A DNA stretch of 64,000 bases, from NCBI GenBank assembly GCA_947044405.1, contig CAMRHE010000332.1, positions 2,038,001 to 2,102,000 on the forward strand, read 5' to 3'. The stretch's first letter is position 1; every line of letters starts with the position of its first letter. Position numbers and translations under genes: made by a program. The DNA is from Leptodactylus fallax. Taxonomy: Eukaryota; Chordata; Amphibia; Anura; Leptodactylidae. Of the stretch, positions 10,801 through 22,599 are shown in pieces. Below the pieces are notes generated by a model. The model searched no databases. It was not told where the DNA came from and saw only the letters and a program-made list of their open reading frames with translations.

Positions 10801-11566
10801 AGTACAGTATGTGTAATATAACATATACACACACACATATATTTATATATAATGTTCTGTATGTCTGTAATGCATATATAGAGTTGTGTGTATATACAGT
10901 ATATATAATACCGTAGTGTGTGTAATGTGTATGTATAGGTCTGTTATCTACACGTAATAGTGCTGTGTATATATAATACAGCAGGGTCAGGTACTGAGGG
11001 AAACTTATGCATTAGAGTGGGCAATTAAATAAAAATAGCTGAAGATCAGCTGACGTGATTTTTTTTTCACATCGGTTATTTCGGATCAGTTATTAAAATA
11101 TTCATGAAGTTTTACCTGCAGTTTAGTTTGCACTGAACATGTCTGAACTGAAATTGCTATTATACTGTGGGGTATATTAACCTAACCTAACCTTCGTAAG
11201 GTTTGTCCAACACATACTCATACTTTAAAAGGGGTGTGACCTAAATAATCAACATTAATCGTAATCGAGGTAAAATACCGATTAATTGGTGATTTTGATT
11301 TAGGTGATAATGGCCCAGCCCTAATATGCATTTGAGTTCACAACTGGCTCATTGATAGAAAACAGAGCGTGCTTGTTAATGGTAAATATACAGACTGGGT
11401 CCCGGGACTGCAGTGAACAACATATACCACACACTTACTTTCCCAATTTATGTTACTTATGTTAGGAATGTCCTGCCCGTAACCATAGAGGTAGTGGTAG
11501 TCTTACACATCAAACGGCACTGTTTACAGCACGACTTGCCACATCTCACATGACCTTTATATTGTA
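10801..11566. other. Intergenic: AT-rich microsatellite and MITE-like sequence
   Basis: TA/CA-rich tracts (10810-10970) are followed by a segment from about 10990 to 11330 that ends GGCCCAGCCCTAAT and looks like a degraded short transposon. No gene is seen. Confidence 0.4.
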
Positions 11567-12635
11567 ACTAGAGATGAGCGCATCGAAGCTGACGAAGTGC
11601 AATTCAATCCGAATTTCAGGAAATATTCGCATCAAATCTGGATTTCCTCACGCTTCGTGGTAACGAATCGCATTTTTTCCTAAAATGGCTGCTGAACATG
11701 TTAGGACATAGGGCAAGGAACTCTGGCAACTCGGGATCACCCACAATGCCATGCGTGCAGCCAGCCCTGTGATGTCACAGCCCTATAAATACCCTCTGCC
11801 ATCTTGGATTCAGGCATTTTCCATTGTACCTAGTGCAGGGAGAGATGTCAGCAGGCGCTAGGGAAAGTGGTAGAAAACACTTGAAAACTGATATTTTGCT
11901 CAATTGAAGTTCAGGGAAAGAGCATTAGAAGTGCAGGGAAAGGATAGGGAGGAATTTATACAGAGTATTGAAGCAGAACAGGGTTCATTTGTGGTGTTTG
12001 CAGCCTGGTAATAGGAACAATCCTACTACACATTGCAGCACTCACTGCCATTATACTGCTGCTCATTGCAGGTTTGCAATAGATCATTCCTGTGTAATTC
12101 AAATTATTGGGGTCTTATTAGTCCTTGTGCGGAGCAGTTGTAAAGCCTTTTCTTGCCGTTTATTAGTGGGGAAAAAATAAGTGGCTTATTAGCCATTGTG
12201 TGTTGAAGGAAGAAAATTACAGGACTTTTTGCCCTGTATTAATTTCCTTTTGATTTACTTATTTGATCTAACAGTATGTCAGACAAAGAAGCGAAAGGCC
12301 ATACATAGGGGAGGGGCACAGGCCTAAATGTTTCTGGTGCAGGCACAGGTTGCAGCAGAGTAAGGGGTCATGGCAGCAAGGGTCACTTCCAGAGGCCTGA
12401 GCTCCCAGTGTCAGCTAGCAGTCGTGTCTTGACCAGCAACCCAGTGGTTGTAGAATGGTTGACTCGGTTATCCACTTCATCCCAAGTCACATCAGACACC
12501 CCCAGCCAAGAGTCAGTGGGTTCGTCAGACACAACCATTAGTTGGCATGGCCACGGAGCAGGCCCTGTGCCCTCACCTGTCCTCAACCAGCTTCTGTCTT
12601 CTTCTGTTCCCTCAACCTGAGAAGTACTCTAAGCT

Positions 12636-12980
12636 GTGGGCTCAGCTCCACTATACAGTGAGGACGAGCTACTAGAGGACAGTCAGCAGCTACTGCTCAG
12701 CCAAGATGTAGAGGAGACATCCGCCGCTTCCTCCTGTAGGTGGGTAAGTAGTGATGAGGAGAGTGGCGTGGGAGCTGGTGTTGCGAGCGGTCGGGCTCCT
12801 GGCTCAGAGACCGTTGAGGAGGACATCGGTGACCTGCAGACAGTACTCAATGATGATGTAGCTGATCGTGATTGGGAGCTGAGTAAAGGAGGGGCTTCAT
12901 CATCATTGGGAGAAGAGCATGGCAGCTTGCGCATGAGGCAGTGGCGGAGCCAGCAAGTTGGTAGCGTAGCAGGGTGGTAG
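12636..12980 (+). pseudogene. Low-complexity acidic ORF in hAT region, possible transposase N-part
   Basis: A 114-codon open frame rich in Ser, Glu and Asp (for example SSDEESGVGAG) lies just upstream of the hAT C-terminal segment in the same orientation. It resembles the acidic linker regions of ZBED/hAT transposases, but no BED finger is visible. Assignment rests on position. Confidence 0.3.
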
Positions 12981-13262
12981 CAGTGGGAGATCGGGAGCCA
13001 AACGTACCCGGGGTAGACCACCCGCTTCACAGGAGCCTACCTGCCCGGAAAGCAGTGGAGCAGGGGCTCACAGTGGCAGTAGCAGTCAGTCAGTGTGGAG
13101 TGTTGGAGGTAAAATCACCTACTCGGCGGTGTGGCAGTTTTTTGTTAAGCCGCCAGGGTGCCAATTTTAGCACCACAGAGCAAAACCTGAATAATAATAA
13201 TAATAATAATAGTCCTTTAATAGTCCCACAGTGGGGAAATTCAGTGTGTTACAACCAGCAGG

Positions 13263-13520
13263 TTGTGGCGTTACTTGAAGTTCACCCTGCCATCCGTCAT
13301 CGAAGATCCGCTGGACTACTGGGCAGTCAAACTAGATTTGTGTTCGCAACTGGCCGAGTTTGCCCTGGAAAAGCTGTCCTGCCCGGCCAGTAGTGTGGCA
13401 TCAGAGCAGGTGTTTAGTGCGGCGGGGGCCATAGTTACCCCAAGGAGAACTCGCCTTTCCACCCAAAATGTGGAGAGACTGACCTTTGTCAAGTTGAATC
13501 AGATTAAATCATCCATGCTG
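13263..13520 (+). pseudogene. hAT transposase C-terminal dimerisation segment
   Basis: The frame reads DPLDYWAVKLDLCSQLAEFA and then the CPASSVASEQVFSAAGAIV hallmark and RTRLSTQNVERL. This is the hATC dimerisation signature (LP.SS..SER.FS..G.........RL). The catalytic core upstream is missing, so this is a fragment. Confidence 0.85.
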
Positions 13521-14739
13521 CCTCACCCAAACCTTGAAAAAAGAGACCGGTTTCTTCTGGCTACCTGCCTCAGCTACTATTCTGATGCTGCCACCCGCCT
13601 GATGCCAAGTGCTCCTTCTTATAGCCACCATCGTCAACGGGTACTGTTTGTACCACCCATCTCCCCACTCTGTCACCGAGTCACTCTATGGCCTCCTCAT
13701 GCTGCTGCCACCTCCACATTATGTCACCTTGCCATTCTGTGGCCTCCTTATGCTGCTGCTACCTCCACATTGTCACCTTGACACTCTGTGGCCTCCTCAT
13801 GCTGCTGCTACCTCCACATTATGTCACCTTGCCACTCTGTATCCTCCTCATACTGCTGCTACCTCAACACTATGTCACTTCTCATGCTGTGCCCATCCTC
13901 CCTACTCCATGACTGGGCCACTATTTTGCCTTTTTGGCCTGGTTGACATCATCATTTATTTAATACCAAGAAAGTAGAAAAACAAACAGGCAGCGCAGAG
14001 CCCTAATAGTGTAATACAGTAAGGGTATACGTTTAACGGGTAGCTATCAACTGGCTGCTCACCATTCTGGGTTGTGGTCAGTCCACAACCACTCTTAAGG
14101 CATGTAAAATAAAGGTGGATTTCCCAATGGATCTCTTGGAGCTGCTGCTAGCCTCAGGAAAGTAGTACTGGGTAAGTGTCAGGATAATCCAGAAAAATGC
14201 AAAAATTGAGGCAATAGAGCGCTGGAGCATGTTATGTCCACGATCTGTTCACACTGAGCACTAGAACTAGTACTAAATGTCACATTGGGTTTGTTCCTAT
14301 TTTTATTAACCAAGCTTCTTTACGAAAGTGACCTGCCATTTTAATATCTACAATATTCCTTGCCCTAGGTATAATACCTAAACCATATCCCTTCTGTTTC
14401 AGATGATTTGTTATGGTTTCACATTCCTTCATTCTCATCTCAGGAGGTACAACAATCCTGTGACTATTGCAAGTGACCACAAAACCAGAAGTAGTGTTGC
14501 TGTTGCCACCCACATTCTTGTTAGTACTTACATGAGTGTTTCTTTCTTCCCTCTCCTTTAGCTTGTCCCCTGCACTCTTTTTTTCACAGTCATTTTACTG
14601 CACTGCTTATACACTGACGAGCAAAAGGGTAACAATGTTTAGAACTTGTGACTTTCATGCTCCATATATTACCATTCACTACAACTTCGAACGTGAGACT
14701 ACCATCATTTTACACTTGTGGCTAGAGTTGAAAAAAAAG

Positions 14740-14898
14740 CTGTACCCAAGTGAGTCGACCAGTATGTACCAACATTGGGAACATGTAGAAGAGACCTGGG
14801 ATCAGATTTCGGTTGAGACATGCTTGAATCTGATCAAGAGCATGCCCAGAAGGATTCAGCCAGTGTTGAAAGCCAAAGGTGAATTTACAAAATACTAA
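14740..14898 (+). pseudogene. Tc1/mariner transposase C-terminal fragment
   Basis: The frame LYPSESTSMYQHWEHVEETW followed by DQISVETCLNLIKSMPRR and ending KAKGEFTKY is the C-terminal end of Tc1-type transposases. It follows a partly matching HLWLELKKK segment. The rest of the transposase is absent. Confidence 0.85.
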
Positions 14899-16190
14899 CA
14901 AAATAATAAAAATTTTAATTTTGATTCTTTAGTTATATGCTAAATATTTGTAAGTCAAAATTATGCATGAGATAGCCAAGATGATTGTCTATAAAATGAT
15001 GGTAGTCCCTATAGTTCTATAAACTGCTCCACTAGTCCTCCTATAAATGTGTATTCCTATTGTAATGTTGGTGTTGTTTTTCCACTACCAATGTATTAGC
15101 AGTAATTGCTTTGTATCCTGCAGTGATAACACATCTGTCCTCTAGATAGAGTATCACAAAATGGCTTAAAATGCTCCCACTATCTTATACTCTGTATGTG
15201 ACATCAGCCGTGTAACCTCTTCACCTACCGCTCATGATTGGCTGAGAGCCTGTCAAGTGAGGCCCAAAACCCACCTAGGTCACAGAGACCATGTGATCCT
15301 CCTTCTTTTTTGCTACTTTAACTACTTCAGTATTGGCCAATTTCTGGTTCAGTACCAGACACATTTTTGGGTTTTTGAGGGCTATAACATTTTTATCATT
15401 TGCATTATTCAGCTAATTTCTGTGTTTGTTTTCGGTGATACATAGGGCTTTATTTTTATGTTGTTTTTATTTTTACATGTTTTTTAATTTTTTTTTTTAA
15501 TATCTGGGAAAATATAAACAAAAACATTTTGTATTGTGTCATTGGGGGTGGGGCTAGAACCTATGATAAGGGTGTGTTATTGGCGTATTATTTTATTTAT
15601 TTTACTTTAATTTTTATTTTTTACTTTTCTACTTTCTAGACCTTTGGGGGCATATGAACACTATATCTTTGGTGGGGGAGGCTGATACATTTCATCTCAG
15701 GTGAGCTGAATCGCAAAAGTTTTTGTTTAGTCAATAACCAAAACTTTTGGAAAATTTGAATGAAAAGCGGTTTCATATAAATCAGTTTGCTCATCTCTAG
15801 TTCTGAGGCAATGGCTTAACGTTTAGAGAAAAGAGAAAGACGAGCCTATGTATTGCATATGATCACCAAGACCACTAATTGGTTGTAGTAGTCATGTGAG
15901 TGGTGAACAAGAAATCCTATCAGACGTGCTAGCTGGGGACAGAGCAGTGGGGTCCTGAGTGGTTTGATATTTATTTTATACAGATCTCTACCTATAAGCA
16001 AAGTTTCACAATGATCAAAAACCTTTCATCGTTGTTTAGTGGTCTGCTTTGCTTTGCTCTCCCTTTATCTTGTCTTAAACGTCACTTTATTTTAACTGCA
16101 TCTTTTTCTTGTATAATTCGTCAAAAAAAAAAACAAAAAAACAAATAGCGACTTCTGTGTAAATCTCATTTATTTATTTTTTTTAAATTC

Positions 16191-17230
16191 TCAAATGTCT
16201 AATAAGCTCTGATTTGTTGAAAAAACATTTGTCACATTCTGGACATGAATATGGCTTCTCCCCATGTGAGTTCTCTGATGTTTAACAAGATGTGATTTCC
16301 GAGCAAAACATTTTCTACATTCTGGACATGAAAATGGCTTCTCCCCGGTGTGAACTGTACGGTGTTTAATAAGAGCTGATTTGTCATTAAAACATTTCCC
16401 ACATTCTGAACATAAATACGGTTTTTCACCTGTGTGAGTTCTGTGATGTTTAAGAAGATTTGGTTTACAAGCAAAACATTTCCCACATTCTGAACAAGAA
16501 AACGGTTTCTCCCCTGTGTGAGTCTTTTGATGATCAACCAATTTTGATTTCTGAGTAAAACATTTTCCACATTCAGTACATGAATATGGCTTCTCTCCAG
16601 TGTGAATTCTCTGATGTGTAACAAGATCTGATTTCTCGATAAAACATTTCTCACATTCTGAACATGAAAATGGTTTCTCCCCTGTGTGACTTCTTTCATG
16701 TTTGACAAGAGAATATTTCTGCCTAAAAGATATCCCACATTCTGAACATGAAAATGGCTTCTCCTCTGTGTGACTTCTCTGATGTAGAACAAGATGTGAT
16801 TTCCGAGCAAAACATTTCCCACATTCTGAACATGAATATGGCTTCTCCCCAGTGTGAATTCTCTTATGTCTAAGAAGAGCTACTTTCTGTCTAAAACATC
16901 TCCCACATTCTGAACATGAAAATGGTTTCTCCCCGGTGTGAATTCTCTGATGTGTAATAAAATGTGGTTTTTGTTTAAAACATTTCCCACATTCTGCACA
17001 TGAAAATGGCTTCTCCCCTTTTTGAACTCTCTGACGTACAACACTCCTTGTGCAGATTTCACTTTGCTTCACAGTCTGTGATGAATCAGAAAATAGATCT
17101 TTGCTGTGAAGGTCTGAGGGTATATCTGAGATAATGACATGTTCTTCATATGTATCTTGTGTGATACCACCATCCTCTGCTTTATAATCTGTAGATATGA
17201 GATGTCCCTCTGAGCTCCTGGTACAGTCAT
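16191..17230 (-). CDS. Gene B last exon: leader plus 9 C2H2 fingers, truncated by frameshift
   Basis: The acceptor TTCTTGGCAG (AG at 17232-17231) precedes the same [11 protein letters not shown] leader as gene A, in phase 1. Nine C2H2 fingers follow, all with intact Cys2-His2 positions. At about 16260 a single missing base in the HTGEK linker (HTGEK becomes HMGRS) shifts the frame. The tenth finger is therefore lost and the protein ends NQSLLDI. The ninth-to-tenth linker is the only damage seen. The finger order differs strongly from gene A although the 5' exons are nearly identical. Confidence 0.88.
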
Positions 17231-17432
17231 CTGCCAAGAAGAAAACTGATTAATTTGAAATAATATACAAAGAAACCACCGCTTAGACCTACATCTTAAA
17301 GAGTGACTTTTCTCCTATTCTCCCATGCTGTATTTTGACATCCATATTACAAATGCACAGAGTGCCAAAATTGTTGCAATCAGTGAAAGAGGAGAATCTG
17401 TGACTATTCTGTATTTAGTGGTGACTCCTCAC

Positions 17433-17535
17433 CTGTGCGGTTCCCTGTAGGAATGTCCTCCTTACACTCCTCATCTCCCCTCACATATGTCTCCGGAGCA
17501 TTAATATTCTTCAGATCTTCACCCACATACAAAAG
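17433..17535 (-). CDS. Gene B exon 5 (103 nt)
   Basis: Same sequence and splice sites as gene A exon 5 (offset exactly 11,807 bp). Phase 0 in, phase 1 out. Confidence 0.8.
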
Positions 17536-17916
17536 CTGTGAAGGAAATATTGTAAAAGTCACCAGACGGATGGAGAAGTCACGTGGGAGGTTTTATAGGA
17601 GAAGAAAAGATCATTCATTATCATGACCACCAAAACTGACAGCAGGAGTTATCTGAGCAAATAGCTGCAGGTCTCCTGGATAAATCCACCATGTTGGCTC
17701 CTTATTCCAACCAGCAGCCTCCATAGCCAGAAAACTGTGAGAAGATCCAGACAACATGTCATGTCTATGGTCAGCTTTATCCTGCCATCTCCACCTTTCT
17801 CATTACACAAGTAGGAAACATCTAATACTGTGGGATAAAACCAGACTGACCCCGAGACCTTCACAGCCCTTCTACAGGGCAGAGGGAAGATTTCATGTCA
17901 CCTTATCTCCATCTAC

Positions 17917-18011
17917 CTGATCATCCTGGGGAAAGACATTTTCTTCCTTACAATCCTGTGCTAGAAGAGGACTGGGACATCTCTCCGCTGATGTTCTCTT
18001 ACTGGATGGAA
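17917..18011 (-). CDS. Gene B exon 4 (95 nt)
   Basis: Same as gene A exon 4 with acceptor TCCTCCAG and donor CAG|GTAGAT. It encodes the ERCPSPLLAQDCKEENV spacer. Confidence 0.8.
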
Positions 18012-18094
18012 CTGGAGGAAACACATACAGGGACTGAATTCATTCTTTCCATACAGATAATGAGAGGCCGTGTGTATTTAGTCATGTCTATTAC

Positions 18095-18218
18095 CTGCTG
18101 ATGTGAGGGGCTGCTGATCCTCCATCATCACCTCCTTGTACACATCTTTGTGTCCTTCTAAATACTCCCACTCCTCCATGGAGAAATAGACAGTGACATC
18201 CTGACACCTTATAGGAAC
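18095..18218 (-). CDS. Gene B exon 3: KRAB A-box
   Basis: 124 nt, same as gene A exon 3. It carries [16 protein letters not shown] and [11 protein letters not shown]. Splice sites GTCAG| and GCAG|GTAATA are intact. Confidence 0.88.
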
Positions 18219-18297
18219 CTGACAACACAATGATACAGTCATCACCAGATCCCTTCATAGCTCCTGTATAATGTCCCAGCATTCCCAGCAGTGTCAC

Positions 18298-18477
18298 CTC
18301 TCCAGTCAGCAGCTCAATCATCTTGTTGGTGAGTTCTAGGATCTTCTGTCCATTGATCTCCTCATGTATCAGGGAGTGAGGTGGAGGCCCCGGGATTGGG
18401 CTCAGGGTTCTCCCCCATCCTTCAGACACAGGAGCCTGACAGCGCCCACTAGAGGTCTTCTTCACTACTGTGTAATC
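18298..18477 (-). CDS. Gene B exon 2 (60 codons)
   Basis: It matches gene A exon 2 except for Pro to Ala (RCQAPVS) and Gln to His (SLIHEE). Phase 0 on both sides. It ends IELLTGE. Confidence 0.85.
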
Positions 18478-18530
18478 CTGTTTATGGAGAGACACATTAA
18501 TAAATATCACTACATACATGTCCAGAGTCC

Positions 18531-19027
18531 CTCACCTCTCCCGTCATATCATCTGTTATTACTATAGATAAGAATGATGTAATGTGACATCATCAGAATC
18601 TCTCACCTCTCCAGTCATATCATCTGTTATTACTATAGATAAGAATGATGTAATGTGACATCATCAGAATCTCTCACCTCTCCAGTCATATCATCTGTTA
18701 TTACTATAGATAAGAATGATGTAACGTGACATCATCAGAATCTCTCACCTCTCCAGTCATATCATCTGTTATTACTATAGATAAGAATGATGTAATGTGA
18801 CATCATCAGAATCTCTCACCTCTCCAGTCATATCATCTGTTATTACTATAGATAAGAATGATGTAATGTGACATCATCAGAATCTCTCACCTCTCCAGTC
18901 ATATCATCTGTTATTACTATAGATAAGAATGATGTAATGTGACATCATCAGAATCTCTCACCTCTCCCGTCATATCATCTGTTATTACTATAGATAAGAA
19001 TGATGTAATGTGACATCATCAGAATCT
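18531..19027 (-). repeat. 71-bp tandem array in gene B intron 1, 7 units
   Basis: Exactly seven 71-bp units, each with a GGAGAG|GTGAGA donor copy (one or two with GGGAGAG). The array abuts the exon 1 donor. Confidence 0.95.
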
Positions 19028-19032
19028 CTCAC

Positions 19033-19116
19033 CTCTCCAGTAAGCTGGTACAGTATCTCTAGGGTGAGATGGAATATACGTTCTGCCATCTTCTCTTTAT
19101 CGCTTCCTCCATCCAT
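19033..19116 (-). CDS. Gene B exon 1 (start exon)
   Basis: It encodes MDGGSDKEKMAERIFHLTLE then ILYQLTGE and ends at GGAGAG|GTGAGA in phase 0. The N-terminus MDGGSDKEK is shared with gene C and differs from MERDRGK in gene A. Confidence 0.75.
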
Positions 19117-19285
19117 TCTTGACTGGTTAAAATTTTGTCATATTGCAGGAACCTGAATGGAAAGAAAATGAACCAATTTAAAATCATACAAATGTAAGAT
19201 GGGCGTCATTCTGAAGCTCGTGATTCTGATCTGCTGTGAAGAAAGTTTTAATCTTCTATTGAACATAAACATGTGGAGCATAAAC

Positions 19286-19357
19286 CTTTCCTGTAAGCTG
19301 GCACAGTATCTCTAGAGTGAGTTCTAACATGTTCTCTGCCATGTTGTCTCTGTACAT
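19286..19357 (-). pseudogene. Second exon-1-like copy upstream of gene B
   Basis: An open 24-codon segment MYRDNMAENMLELTLEILCQ then LTGK ends at AAAG|GTTTAT. It is clearly homologous to exon 1 (LTLEIL.QLTG). The donor is weaker than in the used exon. It may be an alternative first exon or a relic. Confidence 0.55.
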
Positions 19358-19847
19358 GTTGGTCATTCAGGAAAATGTTATATTGCAGTTATCCACAGAA
19401 ATGAATCTATATTGTAGAAATCTGAATGTAAAGAAGATGAACCAACATTAGACCATGTAAAAATACAATTACTAGAGAAAAAACAGAAGTACAGATCTTC
19501 TTGAGGTTATTGTACAATATAGAAAACTGAAGGTGTATACAGTAACAGTCTTTATACAGCCAATAAAATTGGTAGTGGTCACATATACATATATATCACC
19601 ACTCCATGATAGTTCTCTGAGAGACAAGGTTGTGTTTTAAATCGCTGTCTGTTACTCCTCACTTTGGTGTGTTTCGGAAAATTCTCCTCTATTGCTGTAA
19701 ACTATGGGTACACCATTAAGACCAAACATTCATGAATCGTCCAAATGCAGAATCAGCCCCTAAAACAGCTGGAAGGTAAAACTAGTCAGACATTATCCTG
19801 AAGATTGCGACTTTGATCTGCAGTCAAGAAAGTTTTAATTTTGTGGA
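19358..19847. other. Intergenic, degraded, no gene seen
   Basis: Partial similarity to 61200-61560 upstream of gene E (shared words around a 'cagtcaataaa..tagtggtcac' segment), consistent with old duplication of the 5' flank. No coding exon is recognised. Confidence 0.4.
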
Positions 19848-20501
19848 TTTAACGTCTCTGCATGTTCGGGTCTCTGCGCCACCCTCTGCTCGCACGCTGC
19901 AGTGCAGGAGGCGTGTTCAGTTTGATTCCTTGCTTAGGGTTCTTGTTTCTCTGTCTGAACACTGCTCTATTACCTCTTCTCTGTAATTGTATTTCAGCCA
20001 CACCCGTCTCCTGCACCTTTGTTTCCCTCCGCTCCTCAAACAGTTAATCTTAGCCTTGCCTGTTTGATTGACAGCCTATCTAGCAATCAAGTCTGGGACA
20101 GATTCTGGACTTCCAATAAACAGGTCATCTGCTCACACATGATTTCTGGCTATTGAGACTTTGTCCTTGCTAAGCTCTTCTTTCTGCTATTATTGTATCA
20201 CTGACTTCTGACCTCTGCTTGCCCTTTGACTATTCTCTTGGATTTTGATTTGGTACTGTTTGTCTATCTGGTTTGACCTGGGCTTGCTGACTCTGCTTCT
20301 TTTTTGTTTGTCTTGTTCTGTGTACACTTATTCAGTGAAGGGATTGCCGTCCAGTTGTCCCTGTCGTTAGGACAGTTGTGGCAATTAGGTAGGGACAGGG
20401 GCTGGGTTGAGTTTAGGACTCACTGACTGTCTCTGTCTTTCCCTTCTTCCCTTGTTTCAGCAGCAGCACTGGGGAATCGCTCAACTAGCAATTCCCTTAC
20501 A
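19848..20501 (+). mobile_element. Solo LTR related to the Ty3/gypsy element at 23758-29119
   Basis: It starts near AACGTCTCTGCATG and ends GGGGAATCGC...ATTCCCTTACA, matching the length and layout of the 670-bp LTRs at 23758 and 28451 with clear divergence (for example CGCACGCTGCAGTGCAGGAG here). No internal coding region follows, so it is a solo or truncated LTR of the same family. Confidence 0.75.
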
Positions 20502-22018
20502 GTGGAATTGCCTTTTAAGTCCGGTTCCATCCAGGGCCTGCTTTCCTTTTTCGAATTTTCAGTCAAAGTGGTTATGCCATTCCCACGAAAATGTCCCAAA
20601 GGGTCTAGGGCGGTGCAGTGACCAGGAGGATCCTCTGATGTGACTGATGGGGGGTATTGTTCTCCTGGGGCACACCCTCGTGGTGGTATTTAGGCTGATG
20701 GAGGGTTGCCCTCGATGTTAGGTGCAATTAAAAGGCAGGAGATGTGGTGATGGTTTAGCAGGTGTACATTACGGCACTCTTTACCTCAGCAAACAAATGG
20801 TTAGACGTTTACCCAAAAAAACATGGACATCATATGACCAGAAGAATAGAACAATAAAACTGATTGTCTAATGATAACAATAGATTCCGAAAGACCCCAT
20901 AGACTATAAAGGGGTCTGTTGGGTATCTGGTAATTTCTCACTGACATTACCAGATGAAAAAAAAAAACCTGCAAGCACATCTTCTTCATCTGTGATTTCA
21001 GATGACTCTGAACAGGACAGACTCCAACACAGATGTAAACATAGCCTTACTAGGGGGAGCATGGAGGGTGGCACCTCCTGAGTACTGGAGCTCAGTTTTA
21101 TAAGGCGCGCTGTACTACGCATGCGCGCCTCATGTCATCCTACACCCGGGAGCAGTGGTCCAGCCTTTCTTTTCAGTATGAAGTCGGCCTCCTCTGCTTG
21201 TCACTTTTTCTATTGCAGATTTTGAATTTATGGCTGAAATAACTCTGGTGCCTTAAGTGTATTTTAACTCTTCAGCGATCTAAGGCTAGGTTCACACCTG
21301 CACTGGGCTCTCTGCCGTTCAGGTCTGCTGGGGAACCTAAACAATAGAGAGCCCGTCTGCTATAAGAGCAGTTACCTGCGGACACCATAGACTATAATGG
21401 GGTCCGCCATGTTTCCACTGTTTTTATATTCAAACCTGCAGAGAGAAAAGTTCTCCATGCAGGACTGTTCTCTCCGCCAATTTTTAAAGGATTCTGTAGG
21501 GGGGTTAATGGGAATTTTATTGCAGACAAACTCCCTTTACGCTAAGGCCCCACGTAGCGAAACGCAGCAGAAAAAATACTCCCCCAAAATGCATTGCGTT
21601 TTTTTCTGCAGTATTTTTCATTGATTTTTTTTTTTTTCCTGCTTTTTTGTTTCCCTATGAAATATATAGGGAAAACACTGGCGATTCCGCATCTAAAATT
21701 AACAATTTTCGAAAAAGCAGATTTTTTCCCGCAATGTGTGGATGATATTGATGAAATGTGCTGGTGCAGTTAAACACAGCAGTTTTTTTTTTTCGATGTG
21801 TTTCCGCAACTTGGGGCTTTAATGACACAAATGCTGCCAGAAAATCACACAAGTTGTTGGAAGGTTTAGTTACGCTTTAGAGGTGCTGATCTTGTTATTT
21901 ACACAAATGTAAACCCTCCTGGGGTGAATACTGGCCGAGAGGACACCCCGGGTCAGAGAGGTGGTAGTGAAGGTAGTAATCCTGACAGTGACTATGACTA
22001 TACACATATCTCCATCTG

Positions 22019-22063
<45 letters not shown>

Positions 22064-22599
22064 ATGTGCACCAGAGGGCACTATTGAGCAACCCAGGCCC
22101 AGGCCAGAAAAGGCTCTCAGCCACGCCTTTGGGTGGGGCGTGTAACTCCAGAAGGCTGGAGTACCCTGCATGGAGCAGGAGGTGGTGGACCCAGCCAAAG
22201 GCAGACAGGGCGGGCTGTCCCCAGAGGGCAGGGGTCCAGAGAGGACTTACAGAGACTAAGTCAAGCTTCTTATTGCCCCAGAGGCTAGTTAGGGGCTCAA
22301 GGAATCAGTTAGTGCCCTAACTGTGGCCTAGGTTTTTTTTGTTGTTTTGTTATGTTGCAGTTAAGCTGAATAAAGCCAGTTTATTTTACACTTGGACCGT
22401 CTGAACGCTATCTCTCCGGTGCCCAGTACCACGAACCACCGCTGTCCGGACCAGGAGTCTGCCGCCATTTTGAGACTAATTCCCCCAAGTTGTCGCAATA
22501 TATATATACTGTATATATATAGCCACACATACCGCCACCTGTACAGGTTTACCCATATAAATATATACACATACCTCCTCCTGTACAGCTGTATGCAAC
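20502..22599. other. Intergenic: MITEs, TA microsatellite, no gene
   Basis: A GGCTAGGTTCACACC motif is at 21281. Positions 21543-21820 begin TAAGGCCCCACGTAGC and end GCAACTTGGGGCTTTA, a MITE of the GGCCCCACGTTGC family seen again near genes C, D and E. A (TA)n tract is at 22020-22060. No gene is recognised. Confidence 0.5.
21543..21820. mobile_element. Short TIR element, GGCCCCACGT family
   Basis: Imperfect inverted ends TAAGGCCCCACGTAGC and CAACTTGGGGCTTTA surround AT-rich non-coding sequence. It is a non-autonomous DNA element by structure. Confidence 0.5.

Larger units (their letters stand above)
11567..15806 (+). mobile_element. Composite decayed hAT-type region with CTAGAGATGAGC-type ends
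   Basis: The region starts CTAGAGATGAGCG and ends GCTCATCTCTAG, an inverted terminal pair typical of frog hAT elements. Inside lie a hAT transposase C-terminus (13263-13520) and, nested, a Tc1 transposase tail (14740-14898). I could not find an 8-bp target duplication, so the two ends may belong to different insertions. Confidence 0.5.

Noticed and set aside
9189..10838. 549-codon minus-strand ORF and several plus-strand ORFs
   Set aside because: They are produced by a 30-bp tandem repeat open in several frames on both strands. No start context, splice sites or known domain is present.
14280..14513. 77-codon minus-strand ORF in the hAT/Tc1 composite
   Set aside because: No recognised motif, and it lies among decayed transposon pieces.
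18531..19027. CRISPR-like array of 71-bp repeats
   Set aside because: There are no spacers; the whole unit is repeated. The setting is a vertebrate intron.
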